A stretch of 64,000 nt of DNA from Myxococcus stipitatus (GTDB lineage: Bacteria > Myxococcota > Myxococcia > Myxococcales > Myxococcaceae). Location: assembly GCF_037414475.1 (NCBI RefSeq), contig NZ_CP147913.1, forward strand, positions 4,834,001-4,898,000. The letters run 5' to 3'. The position numbers and the translations under genes are program-made. Below are positions 33,514-41,943 of the stretch, piece after piece (within the stretch, counting starts at the first letter, position 1; every line of letters starts with the position of its first letter). The notes below the pieces were generated by a model. The model made no database searches and was not told the origin of the DNA. It saw only the letters and a list, made by a program, of their open reading frames with translations.

Positions 33514-34095
33514 GTGAAGGCGCCCATGTCCGAAGAGGTGCTCGCCCTGTTGATGGAGCACCGTCCGGAGTTCTTGCGCTTCGTCGAACAGAAGGTGGGC
33601 AGCCGCGCGGCGGCGGAGGACCTGGTCCAGGATGCGTTCGTTCGCGGCCTGGACCGGGCGGAGGCGCTGCACGGGAAGGAGTCCCTGACGGTGTGGTTCT
33701 ACCGGGTGCTGCACCACGCGGTCATCGACCACTACCGGCGGCGAGGCACGTCGGAGCGGGCGCTGGCCGCCATGGCTCGCGAGTTCGAGGAGGCGCAGCC
33801 CCCAGAGGTGGAGCGCGCGCGGGCCATCTGCCCCTGCGTGGGGCGCGTCGCGGACACGCTCAAGCCCGAATACGCGGAGGCCTTGCGGCGCGTCTCGATG
33901 GAGGGCACGCGCCTGCCGCAGTTCGCGCGAGAGGTGGGGATTACGTCCAGGAACGCGGCCGTGCGGCTGCATCGAGCGCGCAAGGCGCTCAAGAAGCAGC
34001 TGCAGGTCTCATGTGGTGCCTGTGCCTCGGAGGGCTGTCTGGACTGCACGTGTGGCGAGCCCGGGGCTGGGGGCTGTGGGCCCGCGACGGCTTGA
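33514..34095 (+). CDS. corE: CorE-like ECF sigma factor, metal-sensing
   Basis: A 193-residue ECF sigma factor. Region 2 has EFLRFVEQKVGSRAAAEDLV and VWFYRVLHHAVIDHYRR; region 4 ends ITSRNAAVRLHRARKALKKQ. The linker contains CPC (Cys106/108), and the C-terminal tail has six cysteines in CGACASEGCLDCTC plus Cys188. This layout, CxC linker and Cys-rich tail without an anti-sigma factor, defines the copper-activated CorE family (ECF44) known from Myxococcus xanthus. I chose GTG 33514 (GGAGG spacing 7); ATG 33526 and 33481 are alternatives. No TGTAA box precedes it, suggesting constitutive expression. Confidence 0.88.
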   Translation: MKAPMSEEVLALLMEHRPEFLRFVEQKVGSRAAAEDLVQDAFVRGLDRAEALHGKESLTVWFYRVLHHAVIDHYRRRGTSERALAAMAREFEEAQPPEVERARAICPCVGRVADTLKPEYAEALRRVSMEGTRLPQFAREVGITSRNAAVRLHRARKALKKQLQVSCGACASEGCLDCTCGEPGAGGCGPATA

Positions 34096-34141
34096 GGTGG
34101 GCCGCGTCCTTCACGTGCTCGTGCTGGAAACAAAGCCTGTC

Positions 34142-34174
34142 GTGCGGACGGGAGGAGGGGTTTCCCGTCCGCAC
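34142..34174. terminator. Bidirectional terminator between corE and the CopZ-like gene
   Basis: A perfect 11-bp stem GTGCGGACGGG / CCCGTCCGCAC with an 11-nt loop lies between the convergent sigma factor and chaperone genes. Confidence 0.75.
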
Positions 34175-34186
34175 CCAGGCGCGGCT

Positions 34187-34411
34187 TCATGCGGCGGGGG
34201 CGGATTCGTATCCAGCGTCCCGGAGCGCCTCGATGAGCGCGCTGACCTTCGCGGTCCCCGCGTCGTGCTTCACCAGCACCTGGCCGCGGTCGAGCCAGAC
34301 ATTGACGTCCTGCACGCCGTCGAGGTCGCGGAGCGCCTCGTTGACGTGGCGGATGCAGGACCGGCAGGTCATTCCGTCGACCTTCAGCAGGGTCTCGTTA
34401 TTGGGCGTCAT
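34187..34411 (-). CDS. copZ: CopZ-like copper chaperone (HMA domain)
   Basis: A 74-residue single heavy-metal-associated domain. GMTCRSC near residues 13-19 provides the two Cu(I)-binding cysteines, and the betaalphabetabetaalphabeta fold is complete (VDGMTC...VNVWLDRGQVLV...). Such proteins ferry Cu(I) to the P1B ATPase's N-terminal domain. ATG 34411 follows GGAG. Promoter D lies on the same strand 60 nt upstream. The arrangement fits cytosolic copper buffering by the island. Confidence 0.9.
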   Translation of the reverse strand: MTPNNETLLKVDGMTCRSCIRHVNEALRDLDGVQDVNVWLDRGQVLVKHDAGTAKVSALIEALRDAGYESAPAA

Positions 34412-34467
34412 GGTGTGTCTCCTTCATCGGGGTCGGGCGCGGCGTTCATCGCCTGCTCGATGAAGAA

Positions 34468-34493
34468 AACGCAGGACCCCGCGAGCACTTACA
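34468..34493 (-). promoter_or_regulatory. Copper-island promoter D (CopZ-like gene)
   Basis: On the minus strand, TGTAA (34489-34493), a 17-nt spacer and CGTTTT (34466-34471). It lies about 57-60 nt before the ATG at 34411. Spacer length equals that of promoters A, B and C. Confidence 0.65.
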
Positions 34494-34690
34494 GCGGCTC
34501 GAGAGGGACGGGGCCCCCAGGGCGGATGTTCACTCGATGACGGAGGCGCCGGTGGGCACCGGTGAGCCTCGACGCATCGCTTGCCGTGTCCGGTGATGAG
34601 GCGATGCTCTCCTCATGTGTTCCCGCCCTCCGAGGACAACCGCGCTGAGTCCATGTCTCTTCGCGCAAGGCGCGGGGGAGGGGTAGGCGC

Positions 34691-35713
34691 GTGGCGACGG
34701 TGTCACTCGAGGACGTGCGCAAGGTGTACCGGGGTGGCGTGGCCGCGGTGAAGGGCGTGACGCTGGACATCGCGGACGGCGAGTTCGTGTCCCTGGTGGG
34801 CCCATCGGGTTGTGGCAAGTCCACGACGCTCAACCTCATCGCGGGGCTGGAGACCTTGTCGGGTGGAACGCTGCGCATCGACGGCGACGTGGTGAATGAG
34901 CTGTCGCCGAAGGAGCGCGACGTCGCCATGGTGTTCCAGAGCTACGCGCTCTATCCGCACCTGGACGTGGCCCGGAACCTGGCGTTCCCGCTGGAGGTCG
35001 CCGGCCTGCCGCGCGCGGACATCGACGCGCGGGTGCGTGAAGTGGCCTCGATGTTGGGCCTGGAGTCGTTGCTGTCCCGGCGGCCCAAGGCGCTCTCGGG
35101 TGGACAGCGCCAGCGCGTGGCCCTGGGGCGCGCGCTCGTGCGCAGGCCGAAGGTGTTCCTGTTCGACGAGCCGTTGTCCAATCTGGACGCGGGGCTGCGC
35201 GCGCAGATGCGCGGCGAAATCAAGAAGCTGCACGAGCGGCTCCGGGCCACCTTCATCTACGTCACGCATGACCAGGCGGAGGCGATGACGCTGTCGGACC
35301 GGGTGGTGGTGATGAGCCAGGGCGAGGTGCTGCAGGTGGCTCCACCGCGCGAGCTGTACGACGCGCCGGCGAACCTGTTCGTGGCGGGGTTCTTCGGCTC
35401 GCCGCGCATCAACGAGGTGAAGCCTCGGACGCTGGGGCTGGAGGGCGAGGACCGCGTCCTGGGCCTGCGCCCCGAGCACCTGGAGGTGCTCTCCAGTCCC
35501 AGTGCCGCTGGCGCGCTGTCGGGCCGCGTGTACCTGGTGGAGCCGATGGGCGCGGAGTGCTGGGTGACGGTGGAGGTCGACGGTGAGCGGCTGGTGGCTC
35601 GTGCTCCTGGCGACTTCCGTGCGCCGTCGGGGACTCCCGTGGCGCTGCGCTTCGAGACCTCGAAGCTGCGTGAGTTCGACGCGAGGACGGGGCGCGCGCG
35701 CTCAGTAGGGTGA
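34691..35713 (+). CDS. UgpC/MsmX-type ABC transporter ATP-binding protein
   Basis: A 340-residue ABC ATPase. Walker A is GPSGCGKST (residues about 37-45), signature LSGGQRQRVALGRAL, Walker B VFLFDEP, switch VTHDQ. A C-terminal OB-fold (TOBE) domain begins near residue 240 with RPEHLEVL and GAECWVTVEV, as in sugar importers' MalK/UgpC/MsmX. Such ATPases can be shared between several permeases; no permease or binding protein is adjacent. The start is GTG 34691. The C-terminus overlaps the convergent YbaK gene by 12 nt. Confidence 0.9.
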   Translation: MATVSLEDVRKVYRGGVAAVKGVTLDIADGEFVSLVGPSGCGKSTTLNLIAGLETLSGGTLRIDGDVVNELSPKERDVAMVFQSYALYPHLDVARNLAFPLEVAGLPRADIDARVREVASMLGLESLLSRRPKALSGGQRQRVALGRALVRRPKVFLFDEPLSNLDAGLRAQMRGEIKKLHERLRATFIYVTHDQAEAMTLSDRVVVMSQGEVLQVAPPRELYDAPANLFVAGFFGSPRINEVKPRTLGLEGEDRVLGLRPEHLEVLSSPSAAGALSGRVYLVEPMGAECWVTVEVDGERLVARAPGDFRAPSGTPVALRFETSKLREFDARTGRARSVG

Positions 35714-36220
35714 GGGGGCTTCTTCGAAGCGCTCGGCGGCCAGGGGTTTGGCTGGGCGGTCGTGGATGATGTCGCCGAGGTAGGGCGCCTCCAGGTTCAT
35801 GAAGTCCGCGAAGCGCAGCTCCAGGGCCTCGGTGTGCGAGCCCGCGCGGAACAACACGCGCTCCTCTTCGCGGAGGTGTTCATCCACCACCACGGGCAGG
35901 CCGTAGAGGCCGCCGAAGGGAGGCTCCGCGCCGACCTCGCAGCCGGGGAAGCGTGGCGCGAACATGGACTCGTCCGCGAGCCGCAGGTTGCGCGTGCCCG
36001 TCACCGACGCGACGCGGTCCAGGTTCACCGTGTCCGGTGCGCTCACCACACAAATCAACAGCGCGTCATCGGATTGGAGGATGACGGACTTGGCCACCAG
36101 GAAGCCGCTGACGTGCAGCGAGGACGCCAGCGCCTGCGCGGTGATGGCTCGCAGGTGGGGCTTGCGCTCGAACGGAATGCCGTGGCGCTCCAGGTACTGG
36201 ATGATGTTCTCGGGAATCAT
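35702..36220 (-). CDS. YbaK/EbsC-type aminoacyl-tRNA deacylase
   Basis: A 172-residue YbaK/ProX-like protein. The N-terminal half contains IQYLERHGIPFERKPH, followed by VAKSVILQSDDALLICVVSA, with the conserved catalytic Lys (VAKSVI), and the glycine-rich GAEPPFGGLYGLPVVVD. The family hydrolyses mischarged tRNAs, for example Cys- or Ala-tRNA(Pro). ATG 36220 is preferred; the longer frame upstream is not protein-like. Convergent and overlapping by 12 nt with the ABC ATPase. Confidence 0.88.
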   Translation of the reverse strand: MIPENIIQYLERHGIPFERKPHLRAITAQALASSLHVSGFLVAKSVILQSDDALLICVVSAPDTVNLDRVASVTGTRNLRLADESMFAPRFPGCEVGAEPPFGGLYGLPVVVDEHLREEERVLFRAGSHTEALELRFADFMNLEAPYLGDIIHDRPAKPLAAERFEEAPSPY

Positions 36221-36395
36221 GGCGGGCTCCGTCGGTGCGGGTGGCTCGTGATGGGCTTGTGCTGAAGGTGGGCCCGCTCCCGCGCGTGCACCATGCGCGA
36301 CCTGCGTGTGTGCACGCCTCGCGAGCCGCCGCCTGGGCGCCTTGCTTCCTTGCCCCGAGGGTTTCCGCGCGGGGTGCGGCGGGCCTCGTGTGCGC

Positions 36396-36593
36396 TCAGG
36401 CGTAGACCTGGCTGCCCTCGAGAGACAGCTCCAGGCGGCGATTGAGCTGCTCCAGGCGGCTGTACCGTTCGCGCAGCAGGTCGCGATACGCACGCTCGTC
36501 CGTGTGAGAAATCTCGGTCAGCAGTTCACGCAACCCGGAATCCAGCGCCTCTTTCAGCTCGCGCGCTTCCACCGTGGACAGTTCCAGCAACAT
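36396..36593 (-). CDS. Small conserved coiled-coil protein
   Basis: A 65-residue, highly charged alpha-helical protein beginning MLLELSTVEARELKEALDSG, with heptad-like leucines suggesting a short coiled coil. A strong AGGAGG lies before the ATG at 36593. Similar small proteins are widely conserved among bacteria without assigned function. It is divergent from the DUF2171-like gene at 36907. Confidence 0.7.
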   Translation of the reverse strand: MLLELSTVEARELKEALDSGLRELLTEISHTDERAYRDLLRERYSRLEQLNRRLELSLEGSQVYA

Positions 36594-36906
36594 GCCGCCA
36601 CCTCCTGTGGCGAAGGTTAGGCACCTCGCGGCGAGGCAGCCGCGTCCGTCCGCCCGGAGCGGGCCACGGCGGACGCTCCGGCGTCTTGTCTCTTCCTGGC
36701 ACCGCGCGATGGGAGGCGGGAGCACCGTCGCCCGCCTGGTGTCCATTCGAAGCGCGGGGCCTTGCGATGTGGCCGCTTGTCCGCGCGATGAGGGGGGCGC
36801 TTGTCCCTCCGCCGTGCCGGGGGCGCGTTGGCGTGGAGGGCTCGTGGGTTCTCGCAAGAGGGGACCTGGGTGCTCCAGGTGCCCAGGGAGCCACGAGGAG
36901 GCCGCG
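36594..36906. other. Divergent intergenic region
   Basis: A 313-nt GC-rich spacer between the 65-residue protein gene and the DUF2171-like gene. It should hold both promoters; I see no convincing -35/-10 pair, operator or small gene. Confidence 0.35.
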
Positions 36907-37233
36907 ATGGTTCGGTTCGGTGATGTGCGCGAGGGAATGACGGTGAGGGCCGCGGACGGGCGCAAGGTGGGGCGTGTCTCCGGCATCGGGGACATCCACT
37001 TCGAGCTGGAGCGCGGCCTGGTCCCCATCCCTCGCCACGACTATCTCGTGGCGTACAGCGACGTGGACTTCATCGGCGGTGACGACATCTACCTGACGCG
37101 CTCGGACCACCCCTTGCTCCAACTCGAGGCGGATGACGACGGCGGCGCCCTGCCTCCGCGCGAATCCTCCGGGATGGACGCGGAGCCCGTGAATCTCAGC
37201 GCGACGGATGACGAGAACTCCACACGTCACTGA
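36907..37233 (+). CDS. DUF2171/PRC-barrel-like small protein
   Basis: A 108-residue protein. Its first 70 residues (VREGMTVRAADGRKVGRVSG, then LVPIPRHDYLVAYSDVDFI) match the DUF2171/PRC-barrel fold, a compact beta barrel found in stress-related proteins. The tail is acidic and disordered. GAGGAGG precedes the ATG at 36907. No signal peptide. Function unknown; such genes often accompany hemerythrin, DUF2267 and small stress proteins, some of which appear in this window. Confidence 0.65.
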   Translation: MVRFGDVREGMTVRAADGRKVGRVSGIGDIHFELERGLVPIPRHDYLVAYSDVDFIGGDDIYLTRSDHPLLQLEADDDGGALPPRESSGMDAEPVNLSATDDENSTRH

Positions 37234-37308
37234 GCCCGGCCGCTCGCGGCGCGCGCCCGGGACTCCCGACCCGGCAGGCGAGACAACCGTCTGAAATCAC
37301 TCAGGTCG

Positions 37309-37333
37309 GACGGTCCTGAAATGTCAGACCGTC
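37309..37333. promoter_or_regulatory. Palindromic element upstream of the kelch gene
   Basis: GACGGTC (37309-37315) and GACCGTC (37327-37333) form a perfect inverted repeat whose stem extends inward to a CTGA/TCAG pair around the tetraloop AATG, with one bulged C. A nearby direct repeat (TCTGAAAT / CCTGAAAT) precedes it. It lies 44 nt before the kelch start; no T-run follows, so an operator or mRNA hairpin is as likely as a terminator. Confidence 0.5.
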
Positions 37334-37376
37334 GGGATACACGGGGCCTCTTCGACAAGCGAGGCGAGTGGCTCCC

Positions 37377-38627
37377 ATGCGAAGTGGTCGCACATCCTTT
37401 CTCGGCGTGGCGCTGTTCGCGCTCGTGTTCTCCTGCAACTCCGGTCCCCGCGTGGCCGGAGTGGCGCTGGACGAGACAGGTGTGCCCCTGAAGCTGGCGA
37501 CGCCGCGCGAGCGGTTTTCCTTCATCCCGCTGGCGGATGGCCGCGTGCTCGCCTCGGGGGGCTTCGATGGCCAGCGCACGTTGTCGAGCTGCGAGGTGTT
37601 CGAGCCCGAGTCGGGCCTGTGGCATCTGACAGGCACGATGCACTCGCCCCGCCGCGACCACGCCGCGGTGCGGATGCTGGATGGCCGCGTGCTGGTGATG
37701 GGAGGAACCCAGGGGGGGAGGCCCGGCGTGCTCGCGAGCGTGGAGGTGTTCGAGCCATCCACGGGAACGTGGACCCTCCTCGCGTCCATGTCCGTGGCGC
37801 GCGATGACCCGGCGGCGGTGCTGCTGCCGGATGGGCGTGTGCTCGTCGCGGGAGGCACGGATGCGGATGGCCGGCCGCTGCGCTCGGCGGAGGTGTTCCA
37901 GCCGCTGGCGGGGACGTGGGAGCCGGTGTCTCCGCCGGGCTTCGTGCGAGGGGGCGCGGGCTCCGCGGTGATGCTGCCCAACGGCAAGGCGCTCTTCGTG
38001 AGTGGCCTCCAGGCGGAGCTGTACGACGTGGCCACGGGGCGCTGGGAGAAGGCGGGATTCGCGGGCGGCGCGGCGGGGACCCATCGGCAGGGGCACTCGG
38101 TGACGATGTTGCCGGATGGCCGCGTGCTCGTCGTGGGAGGCGGCACCGCGCGTGCCTCCAGCACGGCGGAGGTCTACGACGCGATGACGGGCCTGTGGAC
38201 GCTGGTGGCGCCGCCAGCGGTTCCTCGCGAGCACCATGCGGCGGTGGTGACGCGCGAGGGCGCGGTGCTGGTGCTGGGCGGCGAGCACTCCACGGCGGGT
38301 GTGCTCGCGTCGGTGGAGCGCTTCGACCCCGCGACGGGGCTGTGGTCCTTCGCGCCCGCGCTGGTGGAGCGACGGGAGCCACCAGGAGCGCTCGTGTTGC
38401 CAGATGGCGCGGTGTTGCTGGTGGGCGGGGGGAACGAGGTGTCGGGCCTGCTCGCCACGAGCGAGAAGTACCTGCCCGGCGGCTGTGTCCCGCGCACGTG
38501 TATGGCGCACGAGGCCGTGTGTGGCGCGACGTCCGATGGATGCGGCGGGACGCTCGAGTGTGGCCCCTGTGTCCTGGAGGGCTGTGACGCACAGCAGTGC
38601 CGGGCGGAGGGCCTCACCCGGCGGTGA
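37377..38627 (+). CDS. Kelch-repeat lipoprotein
   Basis: A 416-residue lipoprotein (lipobox region ALVFSC near residue 20). Six to seven kelch-like repeats of about 50 residues follow; each contains DGRVLVxGG and, about 20 residues later, a GxW (for example LPDGRVLVAGGTDADGRPL and then GTWEPVS). They should build a beta-propeller. The C-terminus carries a Cys-rich module CVPRTCMAHEAVCG...DGCGGTLECGPC, typical of myxobacterial surface proteins. GTG 37368 is an alternative start. Probably exposed on the cell surface; ligand unknown. Confidence 0.8.
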   Translation: MRSGRTSFLGVALFALVFSCNSGPRVAGVALDETGVPLKLATPRERFSFIPLADGRVLASGGFDGQRTLSSCEVFEPESGLWHLTGTMHSPRRDHAAVRMLDGRVLVMGGTQGGRPGVLASVEVFEPSTGTWTLLASMSVARDDPAAVLLPDGRVLVAGGTDADGRPLRSAEVFQPLAGTWEPVSPPGFVRGGAGSAVMLPNGKALFVSGLQAELYDVATGRWEKAGFAGGAAGTHRQGHSVTMLPDGRVLVVGGGTARASSTAEVYDAMTGLWTLVAPPAVPREHHAAVVTREGAVLVLGGEHSTAGVLASVERFDPATGLWSFAPALVERREPPGALVLPDGAVLLVGGGNEVSGLLATSEKYLPGGCVPRTCMAHEAVCGATSDGCGGTLECGPCVLEGCDAQQCRAEGLTRR

Positions 38628-38703
38628 GTGCGAGGAGGGCCGCGCATGCGGTGAAGGCTCCGGGCCGAGACGTCATCATCCATGCGTGCCACACTGCGCG
38701 GCC

Positions 38704-40107
38704 ATGCGAACCCGCCTCCGCCTCCTCGCACCGCTCGTGCTCTCCACCGCATGTGCCTCCGTCACCACTCCCTCCGCGGGGGTCTCCTCCACTCCCGTGA
38801 ACTCCTCCACGCCCGAGCGTCCCTTCGGAACGCTTCGTGAGCAGGCCGAGCGTCAGCAGGCCTGGCTGCGCGAGCGCCTGGACACCGCGCTCCCCCAGCT
38901 CATGCGCAAGCACGGCGTCGAGATGTGGGTCGTCCCCATGCGCGAGTACAACGAGGACCCCGTGTTCAAGGCGCTCTCCGCGCCCACGACCTTCGCCGCG
39001 CGCCGCCGCACCATCTACGTCTTCCATGACCGGGGCCCCGAGAAGGGCGTGGAGCGCCTGGCCCTGGGCGGTGGCTCCCAAGGCGGTGTCTTCGAGCCGC
39101 GCCGCGCGCAGCAGCAGGTGAGCGATGGCGGCCAGGGGCTGCGCCAGGCGGAGCTGTGGGGCCCGGAACAGTGGCTGGTGCTCAAGCAGGTGTTGGAGGA
39201 GCGGCAGCCCAAGAGCATCGCGCTCGACATCTCGCGCACCTTCGCGTTCGCCGACGGCCTCTCCCATGGTGAGTACGAGGGCATGGCCGAGGTGCTCGGC
39301 CCCGACTGGGTGAAGCGCTTCAAGTCCGCCGGTGGGCTGCCCGTGGACCTGCTCGCCTGGCGCGTTCCGGACGAGGTCCGCTTCTACGAGGACGAGACGA
39401 AGCTGGCCTGGAACATCATCGAGACGGCCTTCTCCAACCAGGTCATCACCCCGGGCGTCACCCGCGCCCAGGACGTGGAGTGGTGGATGCGGCAGCGCCT
39501 GACGGACCTGGGCCTGGACACGTGGTTCCAGCCTTCCGTCGACGTGCAGCGGCAGGGCGTCACCGAGGAGGAGCTGGGGGACAACCCCATCATCCAGCGC
39601 GGCGACGTGCTCCACTGTGACTACGGCGTCACCGCCCTGCGGCTCAACACCGACACCCAGCACATGGGCTACGTGCTCCGCGAGGGCGAGACGGACGTGC
39701 CCGAGGGCCTCAAGGCCGCGCTCAAGACGTCCAACCGCTTGCAGGACATCGTCTTCGAGGAGCTGCGCCCCGGCCGCACCGGCAACGAGGTCCTCAAGAC
39801 TTCGCGTCAGCGGATGAAGGACGAGGGCATCGACGGCACCATCTACTCGCACCCCATTGGCCTGCACGGCCACGGCGCGGGCGCGATGGTGGGCCTGTGG
39901 GACCGGCAGGAGGGCGTGCCCGGCAACGGCGACCACAAGGTCATGCCGAACATGTGGTACTCCATCGAGCTTCAGGCCACGAGCGCCGTCCCCGAGTGGA
40001 ACGGCCAGCGCGTGCGCTCCGCCCAGGAAGAGGACGTCGTCATCGACGGCGAGGGCCGCGTGCACTGGGCCTGGAAGCGCCAGACGCAGTTCCACTTCGT
40101 GCGCTGA
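38704..40107 (+). CDS. M24-family metallopeptidase lipoprotein (Xaa-Pro aminopeptidase-like)
   Basis: A 467-residue lipoprotein (lipobox LSTAC, Cys near 18) with a pita-bread fold. The two-metal site is visible: Asp in HCDYG and the second Asp 11 residues on (NTDTQ), His in HPIGLHGHG, and two Glu in IELQAT and EEDVV. These match aminopeptidase P/prolidase (M24). The N-terminal domain (about 35-200) fits the creatinase N-domain. Located in the periplasm or on the surface, it probably trims proline-containing peptides, complementing the S9 and M16 peptidases in this window. Confidence 0.88.
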   Translation: MRTRLRLLAPLVLSTACASVTTPSAGVSSTPVNSSTPERPFGTLREQAERQQAWLRERLDTALPQLMRKHGVEMWVVPMREYNEDPVFKALSAPTTFAARRRTIYVFHDRGPEKGVERLALGGGSQGGVFEPRRAQQQVSDGGQGLRQAELWGPEQWLVLKQVLEERQPKSIALDISRTFAFADGLSHGEYEGMAEVLGPDWVKRFKSAGGLPVDLLAWRVPDEVRFYEDETKLAWNIIETAFSNQVITPGVTRAQDVEWWMRQRLTDLGLDTWFQPSVDVQRQGVTEEELGDNPIIQRGDVLHCDYGVTALRLNTDTQHMGYVLREGETDVPEGLKAALKTSNRLQDIVFEELRPGRTGNEVLKTSRQRMKDEGIDGTIYSHPIGLHGHGAGAMVGLWDRQEGVPGNGDHKVMPNMWYSIELQATSAVPEWNGQRVRSAQEEDVVIDGEGRVHWAWKRQTQFHFVR

Positions 40108-40155
40108 GCGCTCGGGCCCCGGACTCCCGCGCCGCGCGCCGCGGCCGGGAGCCCT

Positions 40156-41316
40156 TCAGCGCGGCGTCCCCGTCAGCGACTTCAAGAGCTCCACCAGCGC
40201 GCGCTTCTCCGCGTCCGTCAGCTCCAGCGGGACGATGGTGGCCGTGCGCTTGCCCACGAAGGTGCCCTCCGGGTCGCCGCCGTCGTTGTAGAAGTCGACG
40301 ACGTCCTCGAGCGTGGCCTCCTTCCCGGTGTGCATGTACGGCGCCGTCAGCGCCACGTTGCGCAGCGACGGCGTGCGGAACGCGCCCTCCAGCTCCACCT
40401 GCTTGGCCTGCGTGCGCAGCGTGCGGAGCCGCTGGGCGTCCTGCCCGTTGGGGTCGTCGCTGTAGCGGCCCGCCGTGTTGAACTCCCAGTCCAACAGCGA
40501 GTTGAGCACCGCCCACTGTCCACCCGCGCCGGGGCCTTGGTCCTCCAGGCCCAGGTTGTGGAACATCTCGTCCGTCAGCGACGGGCCCTTGTGGCAGACG
40601 ATGCACTGCCCCTTGCGCACGAAGGTCTTCAACCCCAGGTAGGCCGGGTCGCTCTCCGCCGAGCCCGCCTCCGCCGCGGTGATGAAGCGCCGCACGTCCG
40701 CGTCGAACGGGGCCTCCACCCGCATCAGCACGCGCTCATACGCGGCCATCACCTTGCCCACGTTGGCCATCAACAGCGGGGCCGCCACGCCCGAGGGGTC
40801 CACGCCGAACAGCGTCCGGTACCGCTCCTGGTACGACGGCTCCGCCAGCAGGCGCGCGCGAACGATGTCCGCGTTCGAGTCCATCTCCACCGGGTTCGTC
40901 AGCGGCAGTATCGCCTGGGACCAGAGCGAGTCCGCGCGCCCGTCCCACATGAACCAGCGGTTGTGCCGCACGTTGAGCACCGTGGGCGGATTGCGCTCGG
41001 TGTGTTGGCCCCCGCAGCCTTCCGCCGTGGCCGTCTCCACCGTGCGGCCGTCACCCGTGTGGCAGCTCTCGCAGGCCACCGTCCCGCAGCGCGACAGGCC
41101 CGGGTCCCGGAACAGGTCGAAGCCCAGCTTCTGCGCCACCTCCATGCCGTCCACGCGGTTGGTGGCGTCCAGCCGGGGGTGGCTCGTCAGCGAGTGGAGG
41201 CTTCGAAGCTGGTCCAACTCGTCAACGGTGGGGAAGGGCTCCTCGGATTCGCATGCGAGTCCCATCCCGCCCAGACTCAAGGCGAGCGCCGCGACACACC
41301 AGCTTCTTGGAATCAT
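40156..41316 (-). CDS. Di-haem cytochrome c peroxidase (CcpA/MauG family)
   Basis: A 386-residue lipoprotein-like exported protein (Cys at 22 in GLACES). Two haem-c sites are visible: CESCH (82-86) and CIVCH (238-242), with the peroxidase motifs MWDGRADSLWSQA and PYMHTGKEATLEDVV in between and after. The family reduces H2O2 or modifies proteins using two haems. ATG 41316 is chosen because it starts the signal peptide. The next gene upstream is a small lipoprotein; both could act in envelope redox stress. Confidence 0.88.
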   Translation of the reverse strand: MIPRSWCVAALALSLGGMGLACESEEPFPTVDELDQLRSLHSLTSHPRLDATNRVDGMEVAQKLGFDLFRDPGLSRCGTVACESCHTGDGRTVETATAEGCGGQHTERNPPTVLNVRHNRWFMWDGRADSLWSQAILPLTNPVEMDSNADIVRARLLAEPSYQERYRTLFGVDPSGVAAPLLMANVGKVMAAYERVLMRVEAPFDADVRRFITAAEAGSAESDPAYLGLKTFVRKGQCIVCHKGPSLTDEMFHNLGLEDQGPGAGGQWAVLNSLLDWEFNTAGRYSDDPNGQDAQRLRTLRTQAKQVELEGAFRTPSLRNVALTAPYMHTGKEATLEDVVDFYNDGGDPEGTFVGKRTATIVPLELTDAEKRALVELLKSLTGTPR

Positions 41317-41520
41317 CACCCTGCCGTCCTTCTTCGCATCCACCGCGGTCCGGCCCGTGCTTCGGGTGCCCCGCGCCATGCCGCGAATTCGCTCCCAGGA
41401 GCTTCGCGCCGCTCCTGGCGCGAATCAATCTGGAATTCCAGGACGGTCTGAAACCCACCCTGTTCCTCCGCTCAACAGTGGCGCGAGCGGAGGTTCAGGG
41501 CGTGACAGACGATGCGTGCT

Positions 41521-41943
41521 TCAGCCGCAGGACACGACGAAGTCGTGGGTGCCCGTGGCGTAGTCCTTCAGGGAGAAGGAGGGCTTCGCGGCCGCGCTGG
41601 CCGGGGCGATGGTGGGCGCCGCGCCGCTCTGACACTTCAGGCCGGCGTCCGCGACGACATTGGCCGTCAGCTCCGTGTTGCTGGGGATGCTGGCCACCGT
41701 GAAGGAGCAGCGGTTGCCGCGGCTGGCCTTCACCATCGCCTTGCCCAGCGCGTCGGCCGGGGTGGCCGCGGGAGCGACGACGACGTGGAGCTGCTCGCAG
41801 GCGTCCGCCGCCTGCGCGAGACCCGTCTCCGGCAGACGGATGACGCCGGAGACCGTGGCGTTGCCCTCGCGGCTCCCACCGCCACCGGTGGTGGCGCAAC
41901 CAGTAGCGGCGACAATCAGGGCGGCAACGGCGATGCGGTACAT
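41521..41943 (-). CDS. Small hypothetical lipoprotein
   Basis: A 140-residue lipoprotein (lipobox ATGC; Cys about residue 16). The rest is beta-rich with cysteines that may pair (EQLHVV...NRCSFTV...LKCQSGA...VVSCG). It resembles small periplasmic or outer-membrane lipoproteins without a named family. GAGG precedes the ATG at 41943. A minus-strand TGTAA (42018-42022) and CGTC (41996-41999), spaced 18 nt, resemble the island promoter weakly. Confidence 0.65.
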   Translation of the reverse strand: MYRIAVAALIVAATGCATTGGGGSREGNATVSGVIRLPETGLAQAADACEQLHVVVAPAATPADALGKAMVKASRGNRCSFTVASIPSNTELTANVVADAGLKCQSGAAPTIAPASAAAKPSFSLKDYATGTHDFVVSCG

